From Peteryoungia desertarenae (GTDB taxonomy: Bacteria > Pseudomonadota > Alphaproteobacteria > Rhizobiales > Rhizobiaceae), in the NCBI RefSeq assembly GCF_005860795.2, contig NZ_CP058350.1, forward strand, positions 470,001-534,000: a DNA stretch of 64,000 nt. Reading direction: 5' to 3'. How positions within the stretch are numbered: position 1 is the stretch's first letter; each line of letters begins with the position of its first letter. Below, in pieces: positions 18,480 through 28,459 of the stretch. The position numbers were made by a program, and so were the translations under genes. Below the pieces are notes generated by a model. That model had not been told where the DNA came from, made no database searches, and was given only the letters and a program-made list of their open reading frames with translations.

Positions 18480-18701
18480 ATGGCGGAGACATCAAATGTT
18501 TCACTTTCGGGTCTGACCGAAAGCGAAGCGCGCGAGGTCCATGGATTCTTTATCCAAGGCTTCATGATATTCACGGCGATTGCGATTGTCGCGCATATCT
18601 TGGTCTGGATGTGGCGTCCCTGGATCCCGGGTCCTGAAGGCTACAGCTCTCTTGAGAGCATAGGCCAGACGGCCCAGGCGCTTCTGCCGATGCTGGCATA
18701 G
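18480..18701 (+). CDS. pufB: LH1 antenna beta subunit PufB
   Basis: 73 aa. A soluble N-terminus with [17 protein letters not shown] leads into one transmembrane helix containing the bacteriochlorophyll-ligand histidine (H39 in [11 protein letters not shown]). After the normal WRPW end, about 25 further residues follow ([15 protein letters not shown]...), longer than most LH1 beta chains I know. A strong AGGAGGT ribosome-binding site precedes ATG 18480 by 7 nt. Confidence 0.95.
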   Translation: MAETSNVSLSGLTESEAREVHGFFIQGFMIFTAIAIVAHILVWMWRPWIPGPEGYSSLESIGQTAQALLPMLA

Positions 18702-18712
18702 GAGAGAGAGAT

Positions 18713-18910
18713 ATGTGGAGAGTCTGGCTTATGTTCGACCCGCGCCAAGCGCTGGTTGCACTGTCTGTATTCCTGTTCACCCTCGCAATCCTGATCCACT
18801 TCATTCTGTTGAGCACGGACCGCTACAACTGGCTCGAGGGCAAGCCTCTCGTCACCAGTTCTATCGAGCAGTCCATCTCGCTGAATGATGATCTGCGTCT
18901 GGTCGGCTGA
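18713..18910 (+). CDS. pufA: LH1 antenna alpha subunit PufA
   Basis: 65 aa. The N-terminus [22 protein letters not shown] is the standard alpha-chain start. One transmembrane helix carries the bacteriochlorophyll-ligand histidine H29 ([11 protein letters not shown]), followed by DRYNWL and a ~24-residue C-terminal tail. With PufB it forms the LH1 ring around the reaction centre. No LH2 (puc) genes occur in the window. Confidence 0.95.
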   Translation: MWRVWLMFDPRQALVALSVFLFTLAILIHFILLSTDRYNWLEGKPLVTSSIEQSISLNDDLRLVG

Positions 18911-18925
18911 ATAACCAAGACGGCA

Positions 18926-18957
18926 GCGGGCGCAGCCGCAACAGCGGCATCGCCCGC
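18926..18957 (+). other. pufA-pufL intercistronic mRNA-stabilising hairpin
   Basis: A nested stem GCGGGCG/CGCCCGC enclosing GCCGC/GCGGC with an AACA tetraloop and a CA/AT internal loop. It sits between the LH1 and reaction-centre genes without a T-run, like the Rhodobacter puf hairpin that slows 3' decay of pufBA mRNA and raises the LH1:RC ratio. The function here is by analogy. Confidence 0.75.
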
Positions 18958-19019
18958 CGCCAATCGATACTCGCAACCCGACACCGCCACCCGGCTGATT
19001 ACCTCTGGAGGACACGAAC

Positions 19020-19865
19020 ATGGCGCTGCTGAGTTTTGAACGCAAATATCGCGTACGAGGCGGTACGCTGATTGGTGGCGACCTCTTCGATTTCTGGGTG
19101 GGGCCATTCTATGTCGGCTTCTTTGGGGTCACGACCGCCTTTTTCGCCATTCTGGGAACGGCGCTTTTGATTTACGGGGCAGCTTTGGGGCCGACCTGGA
19201 ACATCTGGCAGATATCAATCGCACCGCCCGATCTCTCCTATGGACTGGGCCTTGCGCCCCTGAAGGACGGCGGCCTGTGGCAGATCATAACGATCTGCGC
19301 TCTAGGCGCCTTCATTTCTTGGGCGCTGCGCGAAGTGGAAATCTGCCGCAAACTCGGCATGGGCTATCATGTCCCCTTCGCCTTCTCGTTTGCCATCTTC
19401 GCTTACGCAACGCTGGTCGTCTTCAGACCGGTTCTGCTCGGTGCCTGGGGCCATGGCTTTCCTTATGGGATTTTCAGCCATCTCGATTGGGTCTCAAACG
19501 TTGGCTACCAATACCTGCACTTCCACTACAATCCTGCCCACATGATTGCAGTGACCTTCTTCTTCACCACAACACTGGCGCTGGCGCTGCATGGCGGGTT
19601 GATCCTGTCTGCGGCAAACCCTGGCGCATCCATGCATGAGCCCGGCCAGCAAGCCGAGGTCAAGACGCCTGAGTATGAAGATACATTTTTCCGGGACATC
19701 ATCGGTTACTCGATCGGCACCCTTGGCATTCACCGCCTCGGACTGATCCTTGCTTTGAACGCCGGCTTCTGGAGCGCCGTCTGCATCGTCATCAGCGGGC
19801 CTTTCTGGAACCAGGGCTGGCCGCAATGGTGGAACTGGTGGCTTGAACTTCCGGTCTGGAGCTGA
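19020..19865 (+). CDS. pufL: Photosynthetic reaction centre L subunit
   Basis: 281 aa with five transmembrane helices, binding the special-pair and accessory bacteriochlorophylls and the QB site. Histidine ligands are at H154 (SHLDW), H174 (NPAHM), H191 (LALHGG) and H238 (GIHRLG). CxxW-like loops and the [17 protein letters not shown] motif are conserved. The C-terminus after [11 protein letters not shown] is shorter than in Rhodobacter. A GGAGG ribosome-binding site lies 8 nt upstream. Confidence 0.97.
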   Translation: MALLSFERKYRVRGGTLIGGDLFDFWVGPFYVGFFGVTTAFFAILGTALLIYGAALGPTWNIWQISIAPPDLSYGLGLAPLKDGGLWQIITICALGAFISWALREVEICRKLGMGYHVPFAFSFAIFAYATLVVFRPVLLGAWGHGFPYGIFSHLDWVSNVGYQYLHFHYNPAHMIAVTFFFTTTLALALHGGLILSAANPGASMHEPGQQAEVKTPEYEDTFFRDIIGYSIGTLGIHRLGLILALNAGFWSAVCIVISGPFWNQGWPQWWNWWLELPVWS

Positions 19866-19876
19866 GGGGAAAAATC

Positions 19877-20851
19877 ATGTTCACCCAATATCAGAATATC
19901 ATTACGGCCGTTCAGGTCAGTGGTCCGGCTGAAGAAGGAATGCCTTTGCCGCGTGGCAATGCCAAGCGGACCGGTGAGCCTTTTATGGTCCGACTTCTGG
20001 GGATCATCGGTAATGCGCAGATCGGGCCAATCTATCTCGGCTATCTGGGAAGCCTGTCCCTTGTCTTCGGTCTTATCGCCTTCGAAATCATCGGTCTCAA
20101 CATGCTGGCCTCGGTTGGTTGGGATCCCATCGAATTCGTCCGCCAACTCTTCTGGCTGGGTCTGGAGCCGCCGTCTGCGGAATATGGACTGACGGTCTTG
20201 CCGCCCCTTGCAGAAGGTGGATGGTGGTTGATTGCCGGCTTCTTCCTGACCTTGTCGGTCCTGCTGTGGTGGGTTCGGGTCTATCGCCGCGCACGCCAGC
20301 TGGAGATGGGTACCCATGTCGCCTGGGCATTCGCCTCGGCAATCTGGCTCTTCCTGGTGCTAGGCTTCTTCCGTCCGCTGCTGATGGGGAATTTCTCGGA
20401 GGCTGTACCATTCGGCATTTTCCCGCACCTCGATTGGACGGCCGCCTTCTCGATCCGATACGGCAATCTCTACTACAATCCGTTCCATGCCCTTTCGATC
20501 GTCTTCCTCTACGGCTCGGTCCTGCTCTTTGCCATGCACGGAGCAACCATTCTCGCAGTCGGGAAATACGGCGGGGAGCGTGAGCTGGAACAGATCACGG
20601 ACCGTGGAACGGCATCTGAACGCGCTGCCCTCTTTTGGCGCTGGACCATGGGCTTCAACGCCACGATGGAATCGGTTCACCGCTGGGCCTGGTGGTTCGC
20701 GATCCTGGCACCCCTTACCGGCGGCATTGGAATCCTGCTCACCGGGACGGTTGTCGACAACTGGTATCTCTGGGGCATCAATCACGGGATCGTGGCGCCA
20801 CTGCCGGACATCTGGCCAGGCGTCGTCGATCCGGCCCTTACGGCACAATAA
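19877..20851 (+). CDS. pufM: Photosynthetic reaction centre M subunit
   Basis: 324 aa, the five-helix partner of PufL and the QA site. Expected ligands are present: H184 (FPHLDW), H204 (NPFHAL), H221 (AMHGAT), and the non-haem-iron ligands E236 (GGERELEQ) and H268 (SVHRWAW). The C-terminal tail ([17 protein letters not shown]) reaches the periplasm, as in reaction centres that carry a tetraheme cytochrome. Confidence 0.97.
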   Translation: MFTQYQNIITAVQVSGPAEEGMPLPRGNAKRTGEPFMVRLLGIIGNAQIGPIYLGYLGSLSLVFGLIAFEIIGLNMLASVGWDPIEFVRQLFWLGLEPPSAEYGLTVLPPLAEGGWWLIAGFFLTLSVLLWWVRVYRRARQLEMGTHVAWAFASAIWLFLVLGFFRPLLMGNFSEAVPFGIFPHLDWTAAFSIRYGNLYYNPFHALSIVFLYGSVLLFAMHGATILAVGKYGGERELEQITDRGTASERAALFWRWTMGFNATMESVHRWAWWFAILAPLTGGIGILLTGTVVDNWYLWGINHGIVAPLPDIWPGVVDPALTAQ

Positions 20852-20862
20852 GGAGAAGGACG

Positions 20863-22038
20863 ATGAAACTCTGGATACCTTTTGCCGTCTCCGCAGGGAC
20901 ACTCCTGACCATTGCAAGCTTTGTCGGTGCCGGATGGGATGCGCCGCCGGTTGAGACCGAACAGATCGGTTACCGTGGCACCGGCATGTACATCCACAAG
21001 GACATCGAGAAGGAGGAGGCCCTGCGCGCTGCAAATATCGTGCCTCCAGCGCCATGGGAGGCTGACCCCTCCGGTGACAGGGCGGGCGACATCTATGAGA
21101 ACGTCCAGATCCTGGGCGATCTCTCGGATGACCAGTTCAACCAGTTCATGGCCTCCATCACAGAATGGGTGTCACCAGAGCAGGGTTGCAACTATTGTCA
21201 TAATCCTGAAAACCTGGCCTCAGACGAAGTCTACACCAAGGTCGTCTCACGACGCATGATCCAGATGACCCAGGCCATCAACGTCGACTGGAAAGCCCAT
21301 GTCGGGGAAACAGGCGCAACCTGTTACACCTGCCATCGCGGGCAGCCGGTCCCTGCAGAATACTGGTTCTCTGACCTTGAGCCAAAGCCTGCAGGCAACA
21401 TGACGCAAAACCGCGACGGGCAGAACGTGGTCGCCCAATTCGCCGGCAACTCTTCGCTGCCACAGAATGCCCTGATGGATTATCTCTTGAATGACATGCC
21501 GATCCGGGTGCATTCCAACACAGCTCTCCCGACGGGGACTAACCTCGCTGGCACCAAAGAGACCGAAAACACATGGTCTCTGATGATGCACATGTCTGAA
21601 TCCCTGGGTGCGAACTGCCTGACCTGCCATAACTCGCGTGCCTTCAACGATTGGGACCAAAGCCCACCGCAACGCGTAACGGCCTGGCACGGGATCCGCA
21701 TGACCAGAGATATCAATGTCTCCTATATGGTCGGCTTGACTCCTGTGTTCCCGGCGAACCGCAAGGGACCGGAAGGCGACGTCTTCAAGGTCGGTTGTGC
21801 TACCTGCCACAATGGGGTGCAAAAACCGCTCCACGGTGTTTCGATGCTTCAGGATTATCTGGACTCGCTCGCAAAGAAGGGTCCGACCGAGGTGCCTGAC
21901 TACTCGACATATGAGCCCGGCGTCACCCAGATCATGGCTCCGCAGACACTGGGTTCCATGACACCGATCCCCTCAGGCGTGATGCCGAATACAGATGTTG
22001 CTGGTTTGCCAAAAGCTGTTGGCACTGCTGGAAACTGA
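20863..22038 (+). CDS. pufC: Reaction-centre tetraheme cytochrome c subunit PufC
   Basis: 391 aa. Four CxxCH haem motifs are visible (CNYCH, CYTCH, CLTCH, CATCH), each with an upstream methionine helix that can give the axial ligand. The N-terminal hydrophobic segment (residues ~2-24) contains no cysteine, so the lipoprotein anchoring seen in Blastochloris viridis is unlikely. An uncleaved membrane anchor or simple export is more probable. The protein re-reduces the photo-oxidised special pair from cytochrome c2 or similar. Last gene of the puf operon. Confidence 0.95.
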   Translation: MKLWIPFAVSAGTLLTIASFVGAGWDAPPVETEQIGYRGTGMYIHKDIEKEEALRAANIVPPAPWEADPSGDRAGDIYENVQILGDLSDDQFNQFMASITEWVSPEQGCNYCHNPENLASDEVYTKVVSRRMIQMTQAINVDWKAHVGETGATCYTCHRGQPVPAEYWFSDLEPKPAGNMTQNRDGQNVVAQFAGNSSLPQNALMDYLLNDMPIRVHSNTALPTGTNLAGTKETENTWSLMMHMSESLGANCLTCHNSRAFNDWDQSPPQRVTAWHGIRMTRDINVSYMVGLTPVFPANRKGPEGDVFKVGCATCHNGVQKPLHGVSMLQDYLDSLAKKGPTEVPDYSTYEPGVTQIMAPQTLGSMTPIPSGVMPNTDVAGLPKAVGTAGN

Positions 22039-22067
22039 CATGCGAAGGTCAACCTGGATTGATCGAT

Positions 22068-22094
22068 AAGGGGGCGCTCGACGCCCCCTTTTCT
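22068..22094 (+). terminator. Rho-independent terminator of the puf superoperon
   Basis: A 9-bp perfect stem, AAGGGGGCG/CGCCCCCTT, with a 5-nt loop is followed by TTCTTT. It lies 30 bp after the pufC stop. Confidence 0.93.
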
Positions 22095-22360
22095 TTGACC
22101 CGATTTCTGATGGGAACAATGGCGCACGACCGGAAGCGGACATAGCGGGTCAACCAACGCTGGAACTTTTCAAAGCCAATTCTGCGACAGCAGCTCGGCC
22201 GTGGCGTAAAGCAACCAGACTGAAAACTGCGGTCTTCGAAAGCCCGCCGGGGACAAGCCGAGAGATTGTGGTCTATCGGGGAATGGTGGTCTTCGCCGCG
22301 AACGCCGATTTGCTGTCCACCAACGGACGCATCTTGATCAGGAAAGTTGCGATCTGATCA
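22095..22360. other. Convergent intergenic stretch pufC/idi
   Basis: 266 bp between the puf terminator and the end of idi on the opposite strand. I see no credible ORF, RNA gene or second terminator. Confidence 0.5.
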
Positions 22361-22888
22361 TCAGGCCGCGAATTGGAGCGCCGGGAAGCGCTCAAGATAA
22401 ATTCGGAACCAGGGTGTGAAGGCGTCTGGCGTTTCGGCAACGGCCCGATAGAGATTGCGCGGAGCGACCCATTGAACCGCTTCGACTTCCTCGGGATTGG
22501 GCACGACATCAAGCCTACGTCTGTCGACTTGGGCACTGAAGAGGGTGACGCGCTCGTTCTCCTTCAAGCCGGATCCGACGTCAGCAGCGTATTCGACGGT
22601 TTCATGGCGCGTCAGCGGAACGGCAAAACCCAGTTCCTCACTCAGCCGTCGCTCGGCGCAATCCTCGACGCTCTCGCTCCAATGGGGATGTGAACAACAG
22701 GTGTTCGCCCATTGGCCTCCACAATGATACTTGCCACTTGCCCGCTTCTGGATCAGCAGAAGATCCCCGTCAAAGACGAAAACCGAAACGGCCAGATGCA
22801 GCACACCATCGACATGGGCCTTCATCTTCTCAATAGGATAGAGGGAGCCATCACGAGCAACTGCCGGAATGACGATCGGCTGGTTCAT
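22361..22888 (-). CDS. idi: Isopentenyl-diphosphate delta-isomerase (type 1)
   Basis: 175 aa Nudix-fold isomerase interconverting IPP and DMAPP. Active-site motifs are the TCCSHP cysteine (residues ~66-71), a Nudix-like EDCAERRLSEELGF and an acidic EVEAVQWV. ATG 22888 follows a GGAGG site; the longer open frame upstream overlaps the hemA end and lacks one. Last gene of the bchF-to-idi operon, providing DMAPP for GGPP together with the PGC-linked dxs. Confidence 0.93.
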   Translation of the reverse strand: MNQPIVIPAVARDGSLYPIEKMKAHVDGVLHLAVSVFVFDGDLLLIQKRASGKYHCGGQWANTCCSHPHWSESVEDCAERRLSEELGFAVPLTRHETVEYAADVGSGLKENERVTLFSAQVDRRRLDVVPNPEEVEAVQWVAPRNLYRAVAETPDAFTPWFRIYLERFPALQFAA

Positions 22889-22949
22889 GCTGCCTCCACT
22901 CCCTCGATTATCATGTGCGGTCCTACTGCCATCAACCATCGCTTCAAGA

Positions 22950-24167
22950 CTAGGCGACAGCGCGCGCCAGGGCACAACGTGACCATAGCGAACAGAGGGC
23001 ATCCGAAAGATGCCGGATGTCGGCATCGGTATGTAGCGGCGTTGGCGTAATCCGCAAGCGTTCAGTACCAACCGCTACCGTTGGATAATTGATCGGCTGA
23101 ACATAGACACCAAAGTCAGTCAGCAGAATGTCTGAGATCCATTTGCATTTGGAGGCGCTACCGACCATGACCGGCACGATGTGGCTCGGATTTGGCATAT
23201 GCGGTATTCCCTTGGCATCAAGCGCCGCGCGCACCTTTGCAACGACTGACTGATGCATCTTCCGTTCGAACTTGCTGTTCTTCAGATGATGGATCGATGC
23301 CGTTGCAGCCGCGGCCAAAGCCGGCGGCAGCGCCGTCGTGAAGATGAAGCCGGATGCGAAGGATCGCACGAAATCAACCAAAATCGAAGGACCGGTGATA
23401 TAGCCTCCCATCACCCCGAAGGCCTTGCCGAGAGTACCTTCGATGACAGTCAACCGATCCATCAAACCCTCACGCTCGGCAACTCCGCCACCGCGCGGGC
23501 CATACATGCCAACGGCATGAACCTCATCGAGATAGGTCAATGCACCGAATTCATCGGCAACATCGCAGATCTCCCTGATCGGGGAAATGTCACCATCCAT
23601 CGAGTAGACGCTCTCAAAGGCAACAAGCTTGGGCGCTGCCGGATCGTCGGCCGCCATCAGTTCCCTGAGGTGCCGATAATCATTGTGACGGAACATTCGC
23701 TTGATGCAGCGTGAATGGCGAATCCCCTCAATCATGGAGGCGTGATTGAGGGCATCGGAATAGACGATGATCCCCGGTATCTTGGAGAGCAAGGTGCCAA
23801 GTGCCGCCCAGTTTGAAACATAGCCCGACGTAAAGATGAGGGCTGCCTCTTTACCATGCAGATCCGCAAGTTCCTGCTCCAGGAGAACATGGTAGTGATT
23901 GGTGCCTGAGATGTTGCGGGTGCCGCCTGCACCTGCTCCGCATTTCTGTACAATTTCCGTCATGCGCCCCGTTACGATCGGGCTCTGGCCCATACCGAGA
24001 TAGTCATTGGAACACCAGACGGTGACTTCGCGCGTCTCTCCGTCCGGCTGATAGAAGGTAGCTTTCGGGAAGGCGCTGCAGTGGCGCTCAAGCTCGGCAA
24101 AGACCCGGTAGTTGCCGGCATCTCTCAATCCATCAAGCGCTGTCTCCATATACTGCAAAGCGTTCAT
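22950..24167 (-). CDS. hemA: 5-aminolevulinate synthase
   Basis: 405 aa PLP-dependent enzyme condensing glycine and succinyl-CoA, the alphaproteobacterial entry to tetrapyrroles. Conserved blocks are [27 protein letters not shown], the [11 protein letters not shown] and [18 protein letters not shown]-contact regions, and the PLP lysine in [16 protein letters not shown] 24167 follows GGAGGGG; a GTG five codons earlier would include that ribosome-binding site. Location inside the PGC suggests a copy dedicated to phototrophy. Confidence 0.95.
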   Translation of the reverse strand: MNALQYMETALDGLRDAGNYRVFAELERHCSAFPKATFYQPDGETREVTVWCSNDYLGMGQSPIVTGRMTEIVQKCGAGAGGTRNISGTNHYHVLLEQELADLHGKEAALIFTSGYVSNWAALGTLLSKIPGIIVYSDALNHASMIEGIRHSRCIKRMFRHNDYRHLRELMAADDPAAPKLVAFESVYSMDGDISPIREICDVADEFGALTYLDEVHAVGMYGPRGGGVAEREGLMDRLTVIEGTLGKAFGVMGGYITGPSILVDFVRSFASGFIFTTALPPALAAAATASIHHLKNSKFERKMHQSVVAKVRAALDAKGIPHMPNPSHIVPVMVGSASKCKWISDILLTDFGVYVQPINYPTVAVGTERLRITPTPLHTDADIRHLSDALCSLWSRCALARAVA

Positions 24168-24195
24168 GTCATTCCCCTCCACTCAATTCCAAGGA

Positions 24196-25050
24196 CTATT
24201 GTTTGTTCGACGGATGTTCGGACCGATGACGCTGCCGACCCCGCTGGCCCATTCTCGCTTCACCAGAGATGGCTTGGACCGCTGGCTTTGCCATTGCCCA
24301 GCGCCAAAGCGCTGTGTCAGAAACCGGCAACACGAGAACCACATGTTCCACGATCGCCAGCGCCATGAAGGCTGCAAGCAATGTGTGACCGACAAGTGAG
24401 TAGTCTTCCGTGGAGCGCATTGCCCCAGCGACAAGCACGATCAGAAGCCCCATGGCCACCGCCAGAAGGAGGGGGAACAGCGGAGTGGTTCTGGTCGTAT
24501 TGAAATAGCTTTTGAGATGGGCAATCCGGCGCGGCATCATTTCACTGATAGCATGCGGCGCACCGAGGAAAATCAGAAGCTTGGCCGAAATGCGCATACC
24601 CCAGAGAAGGCCAAAGGCGGCCAAGCCGAACAGGTTGTCGGCTCCTGCGAGCGCAAGCCAGAGTCCCATGCCCGTCAAAAGGATGGCGATCTCGTGATCG
24701 CACACGGCCTCCCAAGCGGCACGGAAACGCCCCCAACCCGACAGCCCAGGGGGGCATTCCGTGCGCCGCGAGCCGGTCAGAGCACCGGTCAAAAATGCAG
24801 CTTCATGCCACGACCAGACGAACAGGGCACCGAAGAAGCCCATATAAGAGCCCATCGGTGTTTTGTGCTCACTGCCGATCACCATCAGCGCAAAGCCGAT
24901 AATGCCGACACATGTCATGGGCACCATAAGCTTCCACAGTCCGCCACTGCCCGCCTCAGCCTGGTTCACCGCGAACAGGACGATTCCGGTGGAAAGCCAC
25001 CAGACGACGATCGCGATGAACAGAGCTGCAAGGGGGCTTGTAAAATCCAT
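24196..25050 (-). CDS. puhE: Photosynthetic complex assembly protein PuhE
   Basis: 284 aa with about six to seven hydrophobic segments, of the DUF3623/PuhE family found only in purple-bacterial PGCs. ATG 25050 (MDFTSPLAALFIAIVVWWLS) is chosen; the upstream open frame overlaps acsF in another frame. In Rhodobacter PuhE influences bacteriochlorophyll synthesis and reaction-centre assembly. It lies between acsF and hemA. Confidence 0.9.
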   Translation of the reverse strand: MDFTSPLAALFIAIVVWWLSTGIVLFAVNQAEAGSGGLWKLMVPMTCVGIIGFALMVIGSEHKTPMGSYMGFFGALFVWSWHEAAFLTGALTGSRRTECPPGLSGWGRFRAAWEAVCDHEIAILLTGMGLWLALAGADNLFGLAAFGLLWGMRISAKLLIFLGAPHAISEMMPRRIAHLKSYFNTTRTTPLFPLLLAVAMGLLIVLVAGAMRSTEDYSLVGHTLLAAFMALAIVEHVVLVLPVSDTALWRWAMAKPAVQAISGEARMGQRGRQRHRSEHPSNKQ

Positions 25051-25058
25051 GGCGGAAC

Positions 25059-26168
25059 CTACCAGACCGGCTGCAGACGCGAGGTTTCGGGGATGGCGTT
25101 TGTCTTCGCCGGGATGAGATACATCCGGACGAAATTGACACCGACGGCAGCGCTGAGCCACGCCTTTGACAAACGACCGACCACCCCGCCGCGAGCATCT
25201 GCGGCCTGGATTTTGCGGTTGAGGCGCTCCATTCTGCGAAAGCCTTCGTGCAGGTCCGGATTGTCGAGATCAAGAACCAGCGGGAAGCACTGCCGCGATA
25301 TCTCGCTTGTCAGCCGGAAGACACGCATATCATAGTCATCGATATCGACCCCCATGGCTTCATGGAAGGCTGGCCGCATGTGGTCACGGACATACATTGT
25401 CGCAAAGACGGCCAGCAGAAAGAACTTGATCCAGAGCTTGTTGCGCCCCTCGAGAAGCTTCCGGTCAGAGCGGATGATCAGAGAAAAGGCCTCGCCATGG
25501 GAGAACTCGTCGTTGCACCACTCCTTGAACCACTTGAAGATCGGGTGGAAGCGATGTTCGGGGTGCTTCTCAAGGTGCCGATAGATCGTGATGTAGCGAG
25601 CATACCCGATCTTTTCGGAAAGATAGGTCGCGTAATAGATGAACTTTGGCTTGAAGTAGGTATATTTCTTCGCCTTCGCCAGAAAGCCCATGTTCACGCC
25701 GATACCAAAATCCTTCAGCGCGTCATTGATGAAGCCCGCGTGACGCGATTCGTCACGGCTCATATAGCCGAAAAGCTCGCAGATCTCCTGGTTCTTGCCC
25801 CGCCGTTTCATCTCCTTGTAAAGGACACAGCCCGAGAACTCAGACGTCAGCGACGAGACCAGGAAATCGATAAGCTCTTCACGCAAGGGTTCGGGTAACG
25901 CGTCGAGGTCAATATCATCCCACTCCTCATTGCGCTTGAAATGTCCGCGGTTCGGGTCACTGCGCATCTGGGAAATCAGTGCATCCCATTCAGCCCGAAC
26001 CGGCTCGACATTGATCCGGTCCATCTCATCGAAATCGGTTGTATAAAAGCGCGGCGTAAGCATGGTCGAAACCATTGCACTCCGCGTTGTGTCGTTGATG
26101 CTGGCTTTGCGGTCTTCGATTGTCGGCTTGTGGTCGATCAAGTCGGCGGGGGAAACATGGTTGTTCAT
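25059..26168 (-). CDS. acsF: Aerobic Mg-protoporphyrin IX monomethyl ester cyclase AcsF
   Basis: 369 aa diiron-carboxylate oxygenase forming the isocyclic E ring with O2. Glutamate/histidine ligands of the diiron fold are visible in [24 protein letters not shown] and [11 protein letters not shown] (two ExxH-type motifs). No bchE (oxygen-independent cyclase) is seen in the window, which suggests pigment synthesis needs oxygen. It starts with an ATGA overlap with orf101. Confidence 0.95.
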   Translation of the reverse strand: MNNHVSPADLIDHKPTIEDRKASINDTTRSAMVSTMLTPRFYTTDFDEMDRINVEPVRAEWDALISQMRSDPNRGHFKRNEEWDDIDLDALPEPLREELIDFLVSSLTSEFSGCVLYKEMKRRGKNQEICELFGYMSRDESRHAGFINDALKDFGIGVNMGFLAKAKKYTYFKPKFIYYATYLSEKIGYARYITIYRHLEKHPEHRFHPIFKWFKEWCNDEFSHGEAFSLIIRSDRKLLEGRNKLWIKFFLLAVFATMYVRDHMRPAFHEAMGVDIDDYDMRVFRLTSEISRQCFPLVLDLDNPDLHEGFRRMERLNRKIQAADARGGVVGRLSKAWLSAAVGVNFVRMYLIPAKTNAIPETSRLQPVW

Positions 26169-26470
26169 GACAGCGCCCTTTCCGTGAAGCTGAATTCACA
26201 CAGTTCCATCATGTCGAGATCGCCCGTCGCCCGCGTCCATGCACGCTCTAGGGCACCGGCTCGTGTGATCGTTGCCTTGCGGCGGAAGGTCTGGCATTCG
26301 CCATAGGGAATGGAAACCGGTGCGCCATGCACCACAACCTCATCGCCCGGATGCACGATCACGCCATTGTCAAAGCGCAGGTGGGCTCCGAGCGTCTCAA
26401 AGGTATTGTTGATCTCGACCGTGCAATCGACCGTTTCTTGGCGGCGTGCCAATGCAAAAATGGCATTCAT
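26165..26470 (-). CDS. Conserved PGC small protein between puhC and acsF
   Basis: 101 aa soluble protein without membrane segment or cysteine-rich motif: [20 protein letters not shown] at the N-terminus, then a short beta-rich region with [20 protein letters not shown] and a C-terminal [18 protein letters not shown]. It overlaps puhC and acsF by 4 nt each. I believe a protein of this type recurs at this place in other alphaproteobacterial PGCs. Its role is unknown; an AcsF accessory is conceivable from position. Confidence 0.8.
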   Translation of the reverse strand: MNAIFALARRQETVDCTVEINNTFETLGAHLRFDNGVIVHPGDEVVVHGAPVSIPYGECQTFRRKATITRAGALERAWTRATGDLDMMELCEFSFTERALS

Positions 26471-26961
26471 CTGACTGCTCCTCCCTTCATGTCGAGCAGA
26501 GAGGCGAACGCGGCTGCGTTGTCCCTGCCGAAAGCTTCGAGATAGATCCGCTCACCCGTCCTGGTGTCGGAAAGACTGACCCGTCCGGTGTCCCAGCGGA
26601 TCAGCCTGTAGGGTGTTTCCATCGGTATGCCTGCGACCAGACGCATCCGTTCAAGAGCGCGCATCGAACCGCGGATGAAGCCACCCTCAGTCGGTCCATA
26701 AGAGACAATTTCGACGCCTGTGACGGCATCGATCACCGCCACGCGATCATCGGCATGGCGCAGCATGCGAATGTCACGAATATCGGCAGGCGTACCAACC
26801 TGTGTCTTGACCAAACCCATCCCCGTTGCCTGCCCGAAGACGATAGCCCCTGCCGAAAACACCAGCATGGCAATGGCACCGAGGAGCACAGGCAGTGGAA
26901 AGGGATTGGCCTTGCGGCCCTTCCGATCACCGAAATATCCAAGATGCGATACCGATTTCAC
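26467..26961 (-). CDS. puhC: Photosynthetic complex assembly protein PuhC
   Basis: 164 aa with a basic N-terminus, one transmembrane segment (about residues 22-45, FPLPVLLGAIAMLVFSAGA) and a periplasmic domain rich in beta strands (IRMLRHADDRVAVIDAVTG; GFIRGSMRALERMR). PuhC aids reaction centre-LH1 assembly in Rhodobacter. Order puhA-puhB-puhC is conserved. Confidence 0.9.
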   Translation of the reverse strand: MKSVSHLGYFGDRKGRKANPFPLPVLLGAIAMLVFSAGAIVFGQATGMGLVKTQVGTPADIRDIRMLRHADDRVAVIDAVTGVEIVSYGPTEGGFIRGSMRALERMRLVAGIPMETPYRLIRWDTGRVSLSDTRTGERIYLEAFGRDNAAAFASLLDMKGGAVR

Positions 26962-26973
26962 GATAGCCTCCCC

Positions 26974-27642
26974 CTACTCCGCAGCCGCGCCTTGAGCCGC
27001 TGTCGAAGCAAGCGATGAACCGACGGAATGCGATGCATGCGGATGCCGCTGGCGATACTGAAGGATGGCCAAAGCCAACACGTCGGAGACCTGCTCGGCA
27101 TCTGCGAGGCAGATCAGGCTTGGCTCCGGATGGCTAAAGCGCCATGCGCGCACATGCGGCCATTGTATCAACCAGGACAACCTGTCGTCCGGCAAAAGCG
27201 CCAGGGCCATGCTCCCGGATGGTCCAGACAGTTTGCCGATCGAGACCCTGCCAACGCGGCGATAGGGAAGGTTGACGGTCATGGAGAGCGCGACACCAAA
27301 ACGAATGACGACCCTTTCCGTCGTAATCGTGTAAAGTGTCGTCTTCTCAACCGCCCATGCAAAAAGTTCGAGCATGGCGACCAGGACGGCAGCAAGCGCG
27401 GTTAGGACGGCAACCGAAAAGACGATGCCACCCAAGGGCTGACCATCATAAAGACCGGCAATAACAGCCCAGAGCGCGAGGACAACAAAATAGCCCCCGA
27501 TCCAGCGCACCTTCAGCAGATGACGCGACACCAATGCGGCTGATGGCCTTCCCTGCCACAGAATGGTTTCGCCGGCAGGAAGCTTCCCCGGCAAGCCGGG
27601 GACAGGCTCATATTCGTGCTCGCGCGCAACGAACTGCGTCAT
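26974..27642 (-). CDS. puhB: Photosynthetic complex assembly protein PuhB
   Basis: 222 aa with three hydrophobic segments (about residues 46-68, 72-88, 88-100) and a bacterial PH-like domain (TTLYTITTERVVIRFGVALSMTVNLPYRRVGRVSI). In Rhodobacter PuhB is a dimeric membrane factor for reaction-centre assembly. It overlaps puhA by ATGA. Confidence 0.92.
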   Translation of the reverse strand: MTQFVAREHEYEPVPGLPGKLPAGETILWQGRPSAALVSRHLLKVRWIGGYFVVLALWAVIAGLYDGQPLGGIVFSVAVLTALAAVLVAMLELFAWAVEKTTLYTITTERVVIRFGVALSMTVNLPYRRVGRVSIGKLSGPSGSMALALLPDDRLSWLIQWPHVRAWRFSHPEPSLICLADAEQVSDVLALAILQYRQRHPHASHSVGSSLASTAAQGAAAE

Positions 27643-28424
27643 AGCACCGCCTCCTGACGCCGGCGCAGGGCGTATAGCAATCCGGCGCCGAAGTAACCCG
27701 TGATCCGGTCTTCTTCGCGCAGAGTGACCGCTTCGGAGCTCGCCGCTTTCGGAACATCCGCAAACTGTCCCGATGTGATGGCATGTACATAGATGTAGCG
27801 AACCTTTCCGCGTCCGGTCTTGAAGACCACGAAGTTGTTCGGAAGCAGGATCGTGCGCGGTTCCTCGGCTGTGCCGACGTCGACTTCATAATAGCGCAAC
27901 AGGTGCTCGGCCCGGTCGACCCAGACGTCCTTCACGGTGCCCGCTTTCTGCTGGTCGCAACCATAGACGGACATGCCGATCGGGTTTGTCTGCCCTTCGA
28001 CGATGTGAAAGCCCTCGGCGAGGCGAAGCGGGACGATCCGAAAATCCCCATGGGCCGTGATGTCGGGTTTGTCCGAACGTTCTGCCCAGGAGCCCGGACC
28101 GACACCTGCCAGCAAGGGATTGCCAATCGGTTCAATCGGATAACCTGGAGCAGGAGCCACGCGCTTCGCCATCAGGCTCCGCTCGTCACGTTTGAAATCC
28201 GGAACCTTCTTGACGCCCTGACCGTGCGGCAGAAGAAAGGTCTTCTTTGGCGGAATGAAAAGCCAGGGGCTCTTGTTGTAGCGCCCGGAAACATCTGACT
28301 CGAGCGGGTAACCCTCGCGACGATCCTCCTGGCGGATATACCAGATGAGCCCCGCAAAGAAGACCCAGAAGACGTAAAGCACGACCTGCGCCACGTCGAT
28401 ATTGCCAACAACCGATCCGGTCAT
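27639..28424 (-). CDS. puhA: Photosynthetic reaction centre H subunit
   Basis: 261 aa. A single N-terminal transmembrane helix (residues ~10-29, VAQVVLYVFWVFFAGLIWYI) followed by YIRQEDRREGYPLE, and a PRC-barrel cytoplasmic domain (PIGMSVYGCDQQKAGTVKDVWVDRAE...). It caps the L/M dimer and shields the QB proton path. Typical length is ~255-260 aa. Confidence 0.96.
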   Translation of the reverse strand: MTGSVVGNIDVAQVVLYVFWVFFAGLIWYIRQEDRREGYPLESDVSGRYNKSPWLFIPPKKTFLLPHGQGVKKVPDFKRDERSLMAKRVAPAPGYPIEPIGNPLLAGVGPGSWAERSDKPDITAHGDFRIVPLRLAEGFHIVEGQTNPIGMSVYGCDQQKAGTVKDVWVDRAEHLLRYYEVDVGTAEEPRTILLPNNFVVFKTGRGKVRYIYVHAITSGQFADVPKAASSEAVTLREEDRITGYFGAGLLYALRRRQEAVL

Positions 28425-28459
28425 GATCCATTCTCCAACTTTCGGCGTTCACCCGGCGA

